The position numbers were made by a program, and so were the translations under genes. A stretch of DNA of 64,000 nucleotides from assembly GCA_017590115.1 (NCBI GenBank), contig JAGGNK010000003.1, forward strand, positions 310,001-374,000. The letters run 5' to 3'. Source of the DNA: Montifringilla adamsi. Taxonomy: Eukaryota > Chordata > Aves > Passeriformes > Passeridae. Position 1 is the first letter of the stretch. Every line of letters starts with the position of its first letter. Below are positions 1 through 9,758 of this stretch, one piece after another. A model generated the notes under the pieces. It searched no databases. It was not told the origin of the DNA and saw nothing but the letters and a program-made list of their open reading frames with translations.

Positions 1-189
1 ATTTATTAGCTAAAAATCCCAGATTTAAAGTAAAATTTCAAAAAATTCAGGGTTGAAACACAAAGCTTTTTTGTGCAGTGGGTTGGCCCTGGCTGGATGC
101 CAGGCACCCACCAAATCCTCTCTGTCACTCCCCTCTGCAGCTGGGCAGGGGAGAGAAAATATAACAATGTGTTCATGAGTGTTGTAGGT

Positions 190-880
190 TAAGAAGGAAG
201 TGAGTTTTTTGTGAGGTTGTGGTCAGACCAATCAGTGCTTGGATTTAAATATTGGCACCTGGTTTGGCCACTGAAGGTATGGACCGCCTCTGAGAACACA
301 GGGTTTAAAAGCAAGAACTCCCAGGAACTCTCTCTTGGTCCCGCTCAGGGAAGGAGCTCAGAGCTGCCCTGCCCAGCCGGGGCTGGCTGGGGGAGGGAAG
401 CCATGCGGCCGCGTGAGGTAGGCCGGAGCCTGGGCAGAGGAGGGGGGTGAAGGCCTGGCAAGATGGAAGGGTGGAGGAGCCCTGAGAGGCATTGGGCCCC
501 CACACCCCCTGGGAGAGAGATAGAGACAGAGAGAGCCGTGCCTGTGCTGCCATGAGGTTTGATACCTTGCTGGCAGCACAGCCGGCCAGAAGTGGGGCGT
601 CCCAAAGCTGAGAGAGACTGCTGCTTTTTTGTAACTGGGTGGGGCATCCTTAAATGGAGAACCCTAAAGGCAGTCCTGGTCCAGGTGCGGTGGTGAGAGC
701 ACTGGACATGGAGGGAAGAAGTCACGAGGGCAGATGTTCTCTGGGCAGTGCCACGAGTGACATGGAAACACAAGAGGTTTCAATTGTTTCCAGGAGAAAG
801 TATATTTTCATGGGGGCACTGGCATTGTGCCACCCTGAAACCATGACAATGAGTTGAGACAAGGACCAAGAGAGGTCACT
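190..880 (+). mobile_element. GC-rich block, probably an avian LTR/ERV-derived repeat
   Basis: This is a GC-rich island in AT-rich intron. It has a TATA-like TTTAAAAG at about 303-310, then a purine-rich, GAGA-rich segment (510-535), then about 300 bp including a run about an intact-looking CACGAGTGACATGG stretch near 751. The order (TATA-like box, GC-rich leader) resembles avian LTR plus leader sequence that I recall from bird genomes, read on the + strand. No target-site duplication or clear TG...CA ends were found. Short open frames here are not convincing genes. The alternative is an unrelated GC-rich intronic element. Confidence 0.4.
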
Positions 881-1064
881 CCCCAAACACCATCATAGGC
901 AAAACAGGCTCAAATTAGAGATATTAAATGAATTTTTTGCTAACAAAACAGAGCAGGATAATCAGAAGTAAACTGAGACCTTAAAACACCTTCCGCCCTA
1001 CCGTCCCTCCTTCCAGCTCTACCTTTTCCCCTCCAGCAGCAAATGGAATTGGGAAATGGGGATT

Positions 1065-1840
1065 ATGCTCATTTCATCACATGTTGTTCCTGCTGTTGCT
1101 CAGAAAGAGGAGTCTTTCCCCTGCTCCACCACGGGGTTGCTCCAATGGGAGGCTTCTTCAACGTGAGTCCATACCACAGGTAGCAGTTCTCCATAAGCTG
1201 CTGCAGCATGGTCATCTTTCCATTGGGTTCAGTCTTGCAAGGGCAGGCTGCTCCAGTGTGGATCCCCCACACACCTATTAGTCCTACCAGGAAGCATGCT
1301 CAAGTGTGGGCTCCTTTCTCCATGGGTCTGCAGGTCCCTGCCAGGAACCTGCTCAATTGTGGGCCACCCATGAGGTCATAACTTCCCCTCAGGCATTCCC
1401 CTGCTCCAGTATGGGGCTCCACCGTGGGCTACAGATGGACCTGTGCATGCTCATGTATGTCCATGGGCTGCAGGACCACAGCTGCTTCACCATGGACTAC
1501 AGAGAAATCCTACCTGAAGCACTTTCTCCCCCTCCTTCTCCACAGACCTTAGTGTCTGCAGAGTTGTTCCTCTTATGTGTTGTCACCCTGCTTTACTCTG
1601 GCTGCAATTACATCTGCATAAGGACAGGTTTCTTATTTCTTAAATATGTTGTCATAGGGTTGTTTCGATTGGCTCAGCTATAGCCAGTGACAGGCCCATC
1701 TTGGAGCTGTCTGGCATTGGCTCTGCCGGACAGAATCTCTTGCAGCTGGGGAGAACTTCTGGCAAATTCTCACAGAAGCCACGCCTGTAGTTCCACCACT
1801 ACCAAAACCTGGCTATACAAATTCAATTTAAAAAACAGTA
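1065..1840 (-). mobile_element. Avian LTR-type interspersed repeat with degenerate internal tandem units
   Basis: Between about 1100 and 1500 the sequence repeats a degenerate unit of the form CTGCTCCA(G/C)TGTGGG(C), alternating with ATGGGCTGCAGG, in many diverged copies. It is followed by a segment running through CTCTGGCTGCAATTAC (about 1597) to a region rich in CTGGCATTGGCTCTG (1711). This whole arrangement matches a very common interspersed LTR-type repeat of bird genomes as I remember it. Relative to that consensus it lies on the minus strand. The open frames at 1081-1683 are consequences of the repeat. The family name is not assigned, because that needs a library search. Confidence 0.55.
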
Positions 1841-2854
1841 AAAAAACCCCAAAACTGACTTCAGTGATTGCCATTTGTTCATAATACTATTTTCCTGTAA
1901 AAAAATACTTTTTTAAAATCTTTTTTTTTTTCAAGTTTCCTACTTGACAAGTGCATGTAGTAGGTACAAGTAATACCTTTCCAATTATTTTTGGAATTTT
2001 AGAATGGAATTTTTGGAATTTTAAAATTTGGATGTCTATTTTTAAATGTTACATTTGTGTTGTAGGTAAAATAAAAGATGAGGCAGAATGTCATATTGTA
2101 AACTTAACACTGCTACCTTATTTTCCATAAAGAAACAAGGTTCCACAGCCTGTATTTTCAGAGTGAAGTATTTCTCTATATGTGACACATCACAAAAGTC
2201 TATCAAATAGTGTTGTCTAAGCTCTGAGATTTAAAATAAAGTCAGTTAAGTGTGCAAATCTACTGAGTTTTTAATTTCTTGTAAAAACATGCATGGACAT
2301 ACTAGTGTCTAAATGCTTAAGTTGCATGTAAAATGTTTTACAGAACTTTGAGTCCAGTACTTGAATACAGGAGAGTTATTATGCAAATTATTTGCATTTT
2401 CAAAATTGCGCACTTACTTCTGTGCAGTATTTCCAAAAGTGAGTAGGTAGGTACATGCCATTTTGTAAGGTAAAAAGAAAATGAAAGAGCAAATTCTTCA
2501 AAATCTGTACATCTATGTAAATCTAGAATCTGGAATATGGCACTCTTGGAGGGTTGATTGTCATTTGTGTCAAATTTACAGTCACAATGCCTGCACTATT
2601 TAAATAGCTACTTTAATGCAGCAAGTTCTGCGTGAAAATCTGGGATTTAATGATTGTGCCTGACAGAGTGATATCCATTGCAGTATTGTATGTATGTATT
2701 TTATTGTACTTATTGCACATTTCAGGAACCATGCTTGTGTAAAGTGTTATTAAAGTGATCCACTGTGCATAAAAAGTAATATATAAACATTTATTTAAAG
2801 CTGAAAGTTATTAGTAGATTTTATAATGATATGAAAATCATCACTCACTTACAG

Positions 2855-3097
2855 GTACCAGAATTTGAAACTTATATTTTTGTTGAGCTGTATGCTGTAA
2901 GCACAGGAGCTGCTTTGAACAACAGTGCCAGATTTGCTTTTATAACTGTCCTGGAAAGTGATGCTCCTCATGGTTTAGTGCATTTTGCTGTGGGATCTCG
3001 ATTTGCTGTTGCTTATAAGAATACAGCTTTAATCAGTCTGCAAGTTCTTAGAGATTCTAGTACATCAGTAACCACAATGGTTACCTACAGTATGCAG
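2855..3097 (+). CDS. ADGRV1: ADGRV1 exon: Calx-beta repeat region (first visible exon)
   Basis: The exon encodes 81 codons of the ectodomain of adhesion GPCR V1, starting VPEFETYIF and ending VTYSMQ. The acceptor is ACAG before 2855 and the donor is CAG|GTAAG at 3097/3098. Both boundaries are phase 0. The middle (ARFAFITVLESDAPHG) is the end of one Calx-beta repeat, and the following residues (about 45-81) open the next. Calx-beta repeats are Ca2+-binding beta-sandwiches. ADGRV1 carries about 35 of them, in its extracellular fibre at the base of hair-cell stereocilia and at the photoreceptor periciliary membrane. The order and spacing agree with mammalian ADGRV1 as I recall it. The exon continues directly in frame into the exon at 6573. 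No stop or frameshift is present. The first base of the protein lies far upstream, so this is a partial gene. Confidence 0.95.
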
Positions 3098-3134
3098 GTA
3101 AGACTTATTATTATTTTATTTATTTTTATATCTT

Positions 3135-4165
3135 TTTCTGACCTTTAGGAAAGCACAGACTTCCACCTCTTCAGGGAGACAGTAAGGGGGTTCCTGTGGG
3201 ATACTGCCCTCAGGGACAAGGGAGTGGAACAGAGCTGACAGATCTTTAATAAAGTCTTCCATAGAACACAGGAGCTAGCAATCCCCAGGAGCAAGAAATC
3301 AGGCAATAATGGCAGGAGACTGGCATTGCTGAGTCAGAACCTATTGGTCAAACTAAAGAGAAAGAAACAAATGCACAAGCAGTTGAAGCAAGGACAGGTG
3401 AGCTGGAAAGAGAGCAGAGACAGAATGTGAGTGTGTAAGGAAGGCCAAAGTGAAGCTGGAAGTGAGCCTGGCAAGGAATACAAAAAATAACAGGAAGAGC
3501 TTGTTAACCAGAAATATATGTTAACCAGAAAGGGAAGGTCAAAGAAGGTGTTTCCCCCTCATAAACAATGCTGGGAAACTGGTAGCAACAGATTAACAAA
3601 AGACTAATGGACTCAAGACTTTTTTTGCCGGTCTTCACTGGCAACCTTTTTCCTCCACCTTTGAAGTGGGTGGACAGCAGGATGGGTCATGGGGGAGCAA
3701 GTTGCTCCCACTGTATGGGAAAATCAGGTTCGTGACCACGTGAGGAAACTGAATGTTCACAGCTCTATGGGACCCAAAGAGATGCATCCCAGAGTCTTGA
3801 GAGAATTGGTTGATGTTGTTGGCCATACAGTCTCCCTTGTTACTTGAAGTCTTGACAATCAGGTTAAATCCCTGGTGACTGTAAAAGGGGTATTACTATA
3901 TCCAACTTTAAAAAGGGAAGAGTAAAAAGGAAGACCCTGGGAACTACCAACCTGTTGACCTCCCCCTCGTGCCTGTGGGAAGATCATGGAGCAGATCCTC
4001 CCAGGAGCTCTGCTAAGGCATGTGGAGGACAACAGGCATGTAGGTGTTCAAGGTCAGGTTCAATGGAGCTCTGAGCAGCCTGGTCTGGTGAAAGTTGTCC
4101 CTGTCTGCTGCAGTGGCTTTGGAACTAGATGGTCTTTAAGATCCTTTTCAACCCAAACCATTAGT
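3135..4165 (+). mobile_element. CR1 LINE fragment, internally deleted, 3' end intact
   Basis: About 3135-3650 is a decayed CR1 ORF2 linker between the endonuclease and the reverse transcriptase (RRAKVKLEV-like, then a DFF...FTGN-like stretch, frame broken). About 3765-4040 covers the start of the reverse transcriptase region (GPKEMHPRVLREL, then GNYQPVDLP and KIMEQILPGALLRH). At about 4040 the frame jumps directly to the CR1 3' UTR, whose hallmark (GTGTTCAAGGTCAGGTTCAA through CTTTTCAACCCAAACCATT) ends near 4165. The catalytic part of the reverse transcriptase is absent. It lies in sense with ADGRV1. The copy is non-functional. Confidence 0.85.
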
Positions 4166-4338
4166 AAAATAATGGATTTTATGATTAATTTTATAATTGA
4201 AATTAATTAAATATTATTAAATAGTTGATCATTCTTTAAAGTAACTATAACTGTGATTAGCATTTTTTTCAGGAAAGAGTAAAACATTTGCTGAGCATAG
4301 CTTCTTTGGTTTTCCGTTATTAAAATAACTTTTTCTTA

Positions 4339-4545
4339 TTGCATTGTCCAGAATGTTTTTTTTTTAGCAGTATCTTTCAGTGGCCTCAAAGATTATGGTC
4401 AGCCAAGCATCTAATATATTTCTTTCTTCGTTCTAAGGCTCTTGTGAGCCTTCAGTTTTTGAGGCTTTTTCATCTGAAATTAAGTTTTTACCCTGATGGT
4501 TATGTGTACAACATCCAGACAGCAGGACACTTGCTCTGTTAGGCA
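4339..4545 (+). pseudogene. Unassigned exon-like decayed stretch
   Basis: A T-rich tract ending in AGCAG precedes a stretch with more balanced base composition than its surroundings. Different parts are open in different frames. One frame gives SCEPSVFEAFSSEIK and another gives YPDGYVYNIQTAGH, which suggests a coding sequence broken by indels. I do not recognise the family. It lies about 300 bp before the open segment at 4839-4963 and both could derive from the same decayed gene or retrocopy. It is not part of ADGRV1, because the flanking ADGRV1 exons join in frame without it. It may simply be chance. Confidence 0.2.
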
Positions 4546-4838
4546 ACAAATTTATTATTAGTACCAGAACATACATAGGAAAAGAGAAATTATTCAAATT
4601 TTATTAAATGTTCTTGGAATACTAAACAAAAAAATTATTCTTCTTATCAAAAATAGCATGCGCTAAAGTAAATTTTATCATCCCCATTAATTTTTTGTCG
4701 GATTATGCCCTTTATGTAAAAAAAAAACAAAACCATAATCCAACAATTTTTGAGATGTTTACCTCTGTAGCACAAGACTCTTCTAGCTGTTGACACTTTT
4801 TTTCTCTTAAATGCATGCCTCACTCATTATTATTGCAG

Positions 4839-4963
4839 CTGATGAAGTTTCTCCTTTAGCAGATCTGCAAAAATATGATTCTAGCCACTTCCTTAGTATG
4901 TGTGAATCCAGCATCCGAGCACAGGCTACAAGAGATATTCTTTCAAGCTTACCATCATCAGAA
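4839..4963 (+). other. Exon-like open reading segment, function unknown
   Basis: This 125-bp segment is bounded by TATTGCAG (acceptor-like, 4831-4838) and GAA|GTAATT (donor-like, at 4963/4964). It is open in one frame and encodes about 41 residues of ordinary protein composition (DEVSPLADLQKYDSSHF, then a second half rich in Ser, Arg, Ala and Thr). Outside these limits the composition reverts to AT-rich intron. If spliced after the preceding ADGRV1 exon, which ends in phase 0, it would be read in a different frame and hit a stop within seven codons. It is therefore not a normal in-frame cassette of ADGRV1. Options are a poison exon, a fragment of an inserted gene or transposase, or chance. 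I do not recognise a family. Confidence 0.3.
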
Positions 4964-6572
4964 GTAATTAGCCTGATCAACTTTGATATTTGTGATTTTA
5001 TGCCTAAAATAATTGTTTTGAGGATTAGTTATTATATAATACCCCCTTATAATAAAAGGTTTTGCATTCTATTGTTATACTGAATGCATATCTGTTTTAA
5101 CCATATAGGCTTACATTGTATTTCCATCCATTTATTATATAGTAATTGGCCAATGTTTCAATTATATTGTGTGGTGACAAATTTTCACATTTATTCAACC
5201 TAAGAATTCAATATAATTTAGCTGTTAAATGGAAAAGAAATTTCCACTGTCCAGTGTATATTTAAGCTAAAATATAGTGGGCAATCTCTTATCCATTTGT
5301 AATTTTTATAACCAACCCTCTTTGGACGTGTTTACATTTTGAGCGTACATGGCCAAATACTAAAGTATTGGTACTATTAGTATCTTTAAAATAAGAGGCC
5401 ACAGCAGACAGGAGGGCAATAACTGGAAACCGATATTTATCTCAACCTACAAAGGTTTCTTAGACTTTGTTCTTGTCACTAGTGCTTTCATTTCTGCTTA
5501 TTTCCATTTCCTAATTCTCAGTGGGAAGGGATAAACAAAAGGAAACTTCCCCCTGGAATTTCCATAGGTGATGGGATCATGTCAAGTGCAATTTTGAACA
5601 GTTACAGGCTGCATTGGGTTACCAGGTTCTCCAATGAACTCAGAACATGTCTGATTCATTCCATAAATAAGCTCTACTAATGAAAGCTAAATATTTTCAA
5701 AGGGGGTCTAGTATTTCACAAATAAAAATCCCCATTTTACTCAGTAGGAGACCTTTACTTAGAAGTCAGTATACAAGCTGCCCTTATTAAATTATTATAT
5801 ACTTTTGAAAAAACAATACAGTTGAATGATAGCTCAGGAAGTTAGTTTCCTCTTAAGGAAAGTTTATTATATTACCAGATATAATGTCAAGGCTGTGGCA
5901 AGTGACAAAAAGAACAAGACTTTGAAGAATGAAACAGTAACTGCAAACCTCATGGAAGGTAAAAACAGTGTTGCTTCACAAGGAAATAAGGCCATGTAGC
6001 ATTACTGGATAAATTTATCTATCCTCCTTGCATGTGTATTCTATAGCATTTACCTTGCCTTTGTATTAAATGGATTATTCATCTTTTAAGTATGTATTCT
6101 GGGACTGAAAATACAATGAATTGATATTAATTTGGACACAGATTTCCAAAACTTTTGCTTTGCTTTTATTCAGTTTTCTATGTATTTGTAATGCTTTTCC
6201 CTACCCTAAAGTGAAGGACTTCGTGTTGCAGTCATAGTCTTACATCAACCCTTCTGGAATTCACACATGTGCTAACATTTCTGTAGTATCTATCACACAG
6301 AAAAGTTTTGTGGATTTTGTTCTGGAAAAGAAAGACACCCTTTTTACTATTGATAATATATAATTCTTCTCCTAGGTTTGATTGATTACTAATTCAGGGA
6401 GATAATTATTTTAAATGTAGTATTTTCATCACTCATAACTGCTTTTTGAAAGAGGACTTCTTTTTTACACATTTTTCTTTTGTTAGCCACTTTAAATATG
6501 TTCTACAGCAGGTGGTTTTGAACAATTACATCTATCATAATGTTACCTAAAACTCTTTTGGTTTGTTTTAAG

Positions 6573-6980
6573 GAACTACAAAAACCTGAACCTATTGGAC
6601 GGACCTTCATATCTCCAGCTGTGGCAGGACAAGATTTTGCCAGATCTGAAGGTTTATTGACTTTTGCACATGGACAGAGAAATGCATTCCTGGATGTGAC
6701 CCTGACTCCAAAGACAGGATCTTTAAACCCATTTCCTAAACGTTTCCAGGTTGTACTTTCTAATCCCACAGGCGGTGCCAGGATAGATGATGTGTATGGT
6801 ATTTCTAACATTACCATTGTCTCAGATTTGGACTCCTTGCCAGTTTGGGGACTGATTGATCAACTGCATCAGCCTCTTGATGACACCATTTTACACAGAA
6901 TCCTTCAGAATCTGAATGTCAAAGTGGCTACAGAAACTACAGAAGAGCAACTTACTGCTGTGGTGCATATAATAGATGAG
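6573..6980 (+). CDS. ADGRV1: ADGRV1 exon: last Calx-beta repeat and start of GAIN region
   Basis: This 136-codon exon is phase 0 at both ends, with acceptor TTTTAAG before 6573 and donor GATGAG|GTAAAC at 6980/6981. Residues 1-70 include AGQDF, FAHGQRNAFLDVTLTP and KRFQVVLSNPTGGARI. This is the classical Calx-beta pattern of a hydrophobic strand, a D-V-x-L strand and a final F-x-V-x-L-x-N/D-P-x-G-G-A motif. It matches the last repeat before the GAIN domain of ADGRV1. Residues about 75-136 (DSLPVWGLIDQLHQP onward, then VATETTEEQL) form the helical linker and the beginning of the GAIN region. The role is extracellular scaffold and Ca2+-dependent stiffness of the ankle-link fibre. The frame is fully open and the reading continues into 7967. 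Confidence 0.96.
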
Positions 6981-7966
6981 GTAAACACTTCCTGTTTGTT
7001 CTTAAATGACTAATGACATTAATTAGAGTATAATAACACAACAAGGCACACACGCAAACACACACCTATATATATATATAAAGCAAGGCAGATCACATCC
7101 ACAGCAGTGACTCAGAAGCACAGACTGCAAAAGTGGAAATTGTGAAGTCTCATGAGGAAGGAGTTTGTCTGCCACTATTTAGGAGGTGGCAAGTAATCAC
7201 AAATAGGTTGAAATGAGCAACTAGTATTAGTTTTGCATACATACTTGTAGCTCTAGATTTTCTACTGTGCAATTCTCCTTTTGGCGCTGCAGCTTCATAG
7301 AGCTTACTACGTTTTCTTTACTCTTGGGTCACACCTTTGTTTCTTTGAGGCCTGGCACAACCCCTGCTCATATCTTTACAGCAGACTGCAGTCAACACAC
7401 ATGCAAATCCTACTGGAGCCAGCTGGAGTCCACTGTATTCATAACCAAGCATCAGTCTTTTTTCCTCCAGTAGCTTAGGGAATTGATTCTCAGGGTAGCT
7501 GAGTGCTTAAGCATTACTCTAATTTCTGTGAAAATCATGGATTAGTTTTATGGCATTCTGTCTCTTCTGGACTCTTGGAATAATGCATAGAAGCTGGAAA
7601 ATTTCTAAATATCTAGATACAAAGCATAATAACAATATCCATTCATTTTTGATTGTTGCCACACAGGAAACAGAGAAAATAATTTAAAAACTTCTCAGAA
7701 CTCAAAAATATTTGATTTGTGAAATAATGAAAGATGCCACATCCTTTCTTTAATAATCAAATCCCCTAATAAGCCTATCTTTATGTAATTTTGACAGATT
7801 GTGTCTTATGGAAACCCCTGTGTGATCAGGAGTTGGGAAAAATACTCGGAACTTTCAGAATGAATGTTGGAATCACAGAGAAGATGTCACTAAACCATTG
7901 AACATGAGGAAATGTTACAAGCAGATTCCTTTGTGTAAAATGTTCTATTTTTTCTCCTCTCATTAG
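6981..7966 (+). other. ADGRV1: ADGRV1 intron
   Basis: This intron is just under 1 kb. It holds a short TA-repeat run near 7067-7080, and otherwise I see only unremarkable AT-rich sequence. The open frames at 7267-7478 have no recognisable product and overlap one another in different frames, so I treat them as chance. Confidence 0.85.
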
Positions 7967-8151
7967 GTTACAGGTGTAGGTGAAAAACTGTTACTCAGTG
8001 ATAAAAGTAGAAGTCTTTTCTATGAGATACTCTGTGCTCTGGCTAGCCCAAAACGCAAGGACACAAAAGGATATAGCCTGCTTGCTGAGGTGACTGAGAA
8101 GTTTGCTTTTTCTCTATTGACTGGGATAAAGTGTGGATCACCAGGAGAAAG
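7967..8151 (+). CDS. ADGRV1: ADGRV1 exon: GAIN domain
   Basis: The exon has 61 codons plus two bases, entering at phase 0 and leaving at phase 2. The acceptor is CTCATTAG before 7967 and the donor is AAAG|GTTAGT at 8151/8152. It begins VTGVGEKLLLSDKSRSLFYE and includes ASPKRKDTKG, FAFSLLTG and the Cys in IKCGSPGE. This block is the N-terminal, mostly helical part of the GAIN domain, the fold that supports self-cleavage of adhesion GPCRs. It has no internal methionine near its start, so it is easy to miss in ATG-initiated frame searches. It was placed by reading all three frames between good splice sites. It joins in frame to 9204, where the split codon becomes AGA (Arg). Confidence 0.93.
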
Positions 8152-9203
8152 GTTAGTAAGCTTGAATTCATAATATGTTTTGTAAATACATGACAGTTTA
8201 CCAATATAGAAAATCTAAATTACATTTTCAGAAAAGGGACTTATCTCCTATCTAGTATGTTACCCAGATGCGAATGTGTTCTTACAGTGTCATGATCTTA
8301 CAAAGCACTGTGTCATATTGCCAGTATATATGGTGCTTTGTAAGATTGGGTGTAAAACATAACTGTTACTTTGGTATGGGGTAGATGTGGGAATATGAGT
8401 CAGGAGATCTGGTATATATATTGACCCACCTCTAGCTCAGATATTGCCTGGAAAAGAATTCATTATTCTTGCTAAGAAAATAATATGTGTTTGTATGATG
8501 CAGAGATGTGTTCTAAGCCTTAGATGAAAGTCAGCAACCCAAAATTTCTACTGGCATTTTGTAATTTATATGTTCTTGGTTTTGATCACTTGAACATTGT
8601 TTTAAAATATTTAAAGCTACTCGTAGTTTCAAATTGCTAGTTTTGTCTCCAAGAGCATAATAGCCTCATCAAGCTAATGGGCAGAAGAAATAGGTGACTG
8701 AGAAAGAGATTATTCTTTTTTATGACACAGATGATTTTAAACACTGTCATTGAGGTTCTGTTAAACAGCTGGTGATGGAATGTGTGTTCAGTGTTTAGAA
8801 CTTGAAAGTTAAAATTCTTTATTCCAAATGTTTTGCATCATCTGTTGGGAAAAAAAAATAAAGCAACATTATCCATTTTAATGTCTCTCCTGGTTTTTAG
8901 ACTCAGTTCTACATCAGGTTGTAAAGATGAGTGTTTTGATAGCCTAATTCACTATGGACAGGTTTTAGTTGCAGGTCATAAGGAGCAAATACCAGAGAGG
9001 AAATGGAGATGCTGAAATATGCAAAATTTTTTTTTTTTTTTTCCCCACAGATACTGAAACAGTGTGCCAATTAAATATCACAGGCCTAAAAATGATGAAT
9101 TAATAATGTACTAACAAATCACAAATACCTTTTAGAGTCGTTACATGATGAATAGTGAAGCTGGGTCCCACTCACCAGCCCTATTGCTTTTCCATTTCCA
9201 CAG
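8152..9203 (+). other. ADGRV1: ADGRV1 intron with a perfect 14-bp inverted repeat
   Basis: This intron is about 1 kb of AT-rich sequence with a poly-T run near 9027-9042. The only structured element I see is the stem-loop listed at 8295-8346. The open frame at 8833-9015 has no recognisable product. Confidence 0.85.
8295..8346. repeat. Perfect inverted repeat: 14-bp arms, 24-nt loop
   Basis: The left arm 8295-8308 (ATCTTACAAAGCAC) is the exact reverse complement of the right arm 8333-8346. The 24-nt loop can pair partly with itself around a CATAT...TATATG core. It lies in an ADGRV1 intron and would form a small hairpin in the pre-mRNA. It may be the remnant of a short palindromic element or a template-switch event. 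Confidence 0.85.
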
Positions 9204-9453
9204 AGGCAAAAATGTCCTTGACAGCTGCCCGTATATTGCAATAATGGCTCACAACTGGTTTCCTCAGCAAATCAATGGACATAGATTTAATGGAAAAGAT
9301 GGAGATTCTATTCAAGTACCTGAACATCTGCTAGAGGTCTCTGTAGTATTATCATCTCCCCAAGAAGAGAAATGTGAATCCCTACAGTTCACAGAATACA
9401 GCAGTCAGCAGTGGTTCCTTACTAGAGATAAAGAACTTGCTCTGAAGAACAAG
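9204..9453 (+). CDS. ADGRV1: ADGRV1 exon: GAIN domain, central part
   Basis: This 250-bp exon starts with one base completing the split codon and ends in phase 0. The acceptor is TTTCCACAG before 9204 and the donor is AACAAG|GTCTGA at 9453/9454. It encodes NVLDSCPYIAIMAHNW, FPQQINGH, IQVPEHLLEV and CESLQFTEYSSQQWF. This is the segment of the ADGRV1 GAIN domain that carries conserved cysteines, with the same order of motifs as in mammals. No stops are present. The donor is a poor match to the GTRAGT consensus, although the exon joins perfectly in frame to 9619. The neighbouring intron is only 165 bp. Confidence 0.95.
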
Positions 9454-9536
9454 GTCTGAAGAAATGCAATTTTTTTTCCAAGAATTTGTTTTAATCTAGA
9501 TATTGCTCAAAACATAAGTGTTTTATGGTTGTCTCT

Positions 9537-9570
9537 GATTAAAATGAGCACTGATTAAAATGAGCACTAT
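9537..9570. repeat. Tandem direct duplication (about 17-bp unit)
   Basis: GATTAAAATGAGCACT occurs twice in a row inside the short intron between the exons ending at 9453 and starting at 9619. This is a simple recent tandem duplication with no coding effect. Confidence 0.85.
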
Positions 9571-9618
9571 GTTGATCTTAATATTAAACATATCTTTACA
9601 TTGTACATGCTGTTTCAG

Positions 9619-9758
9619 GTTTTTTCAATGAGCTTGAAGGGCCAGAGTTCACAACCTTTGAAAGATAACAGTGAAGTAATTTATCGTATTTATGCTGAAG
9701 GAAGTCGGATTGATCCCCAGAAGTCTCTATGTCTCCTCTGGAATCAAGCTGATGAAAG
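9619..9758 (+). CDS. ADGRV1: ADGRV1 exon: GAIN domain, C-terminal beta-rich part
   Basis: The exon has 46 codons plus two bases, phase 0 to phase 2. The acceptor is TGTTTCAG before 9619 and the donor is GAAAG|GTTATT at 9758/9759. It encodes VFSMSLKGQSSQPLKD, EVIYRIYAEGSRIDPQ and KSLCLLWNQADE. The C-L-L-W-N motif is the typical lead-in to the GPS motif of adhesion GPCRs (Cys and Trp of the last GAIN strands). The split codon is completed by the first base of 10759 to give AGC (Ser), so the protein reads on into WLSDSGFC. The donor is weak, but the reading frame and homology leave no real alternative. Confidence 0.95.

Larger units (their letters stand above)
1..2854 (+). other. ADGRV1: ADGRV1 intron, 3' part (upstream of first visible exon)
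   Basis: No exon of ADGRV1 or of any other gene is recognisable before 2855. The stretch is intronic by position. It contains two repeat-derived blocks, listed separately at about 190-880 and 1065-1840. The remaining 880-1065 and 1841-2854 are AT-rich with short homopolymer runs and nothing I can assign. It ends in an ordinary acceptor, a pyrimidine-containing tract followed by ACAG at 2851-2854. Small exons without a long open frame could have been missed. Confidence 0.7.
3098..6572 (+). other. ADGRV1: ADGRV1 intron between Calx-beta exons
   Basis: This intron of about 3.5 kb separates two phase-0 exons. From about 3135 to 4165 it is a plus-strand CR1 remnant. At 4339-4545 and 4839-4963 there are two exon-like open stretches of unknown origin, listed separately. 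5000-6570 is AT-rich and I see nothing assignable in it. The terminal acceptor is TTTTAAG at 6566-6572. Confidence 0.85.

Noticed and set aside
1081..1683. Two consecutive + strand open frames (66 and 125 codons)
   Set aside because: They are built from the degenerate tandem units of an interspersed LTR-type repeat. There is no protein family signal.
6503..6817. 104-codon minus-strand open frame
   Set aside because: It is antisense to the ADGRV1 exon at 6573-6980, which has clear homology and splice sites on the + strand.
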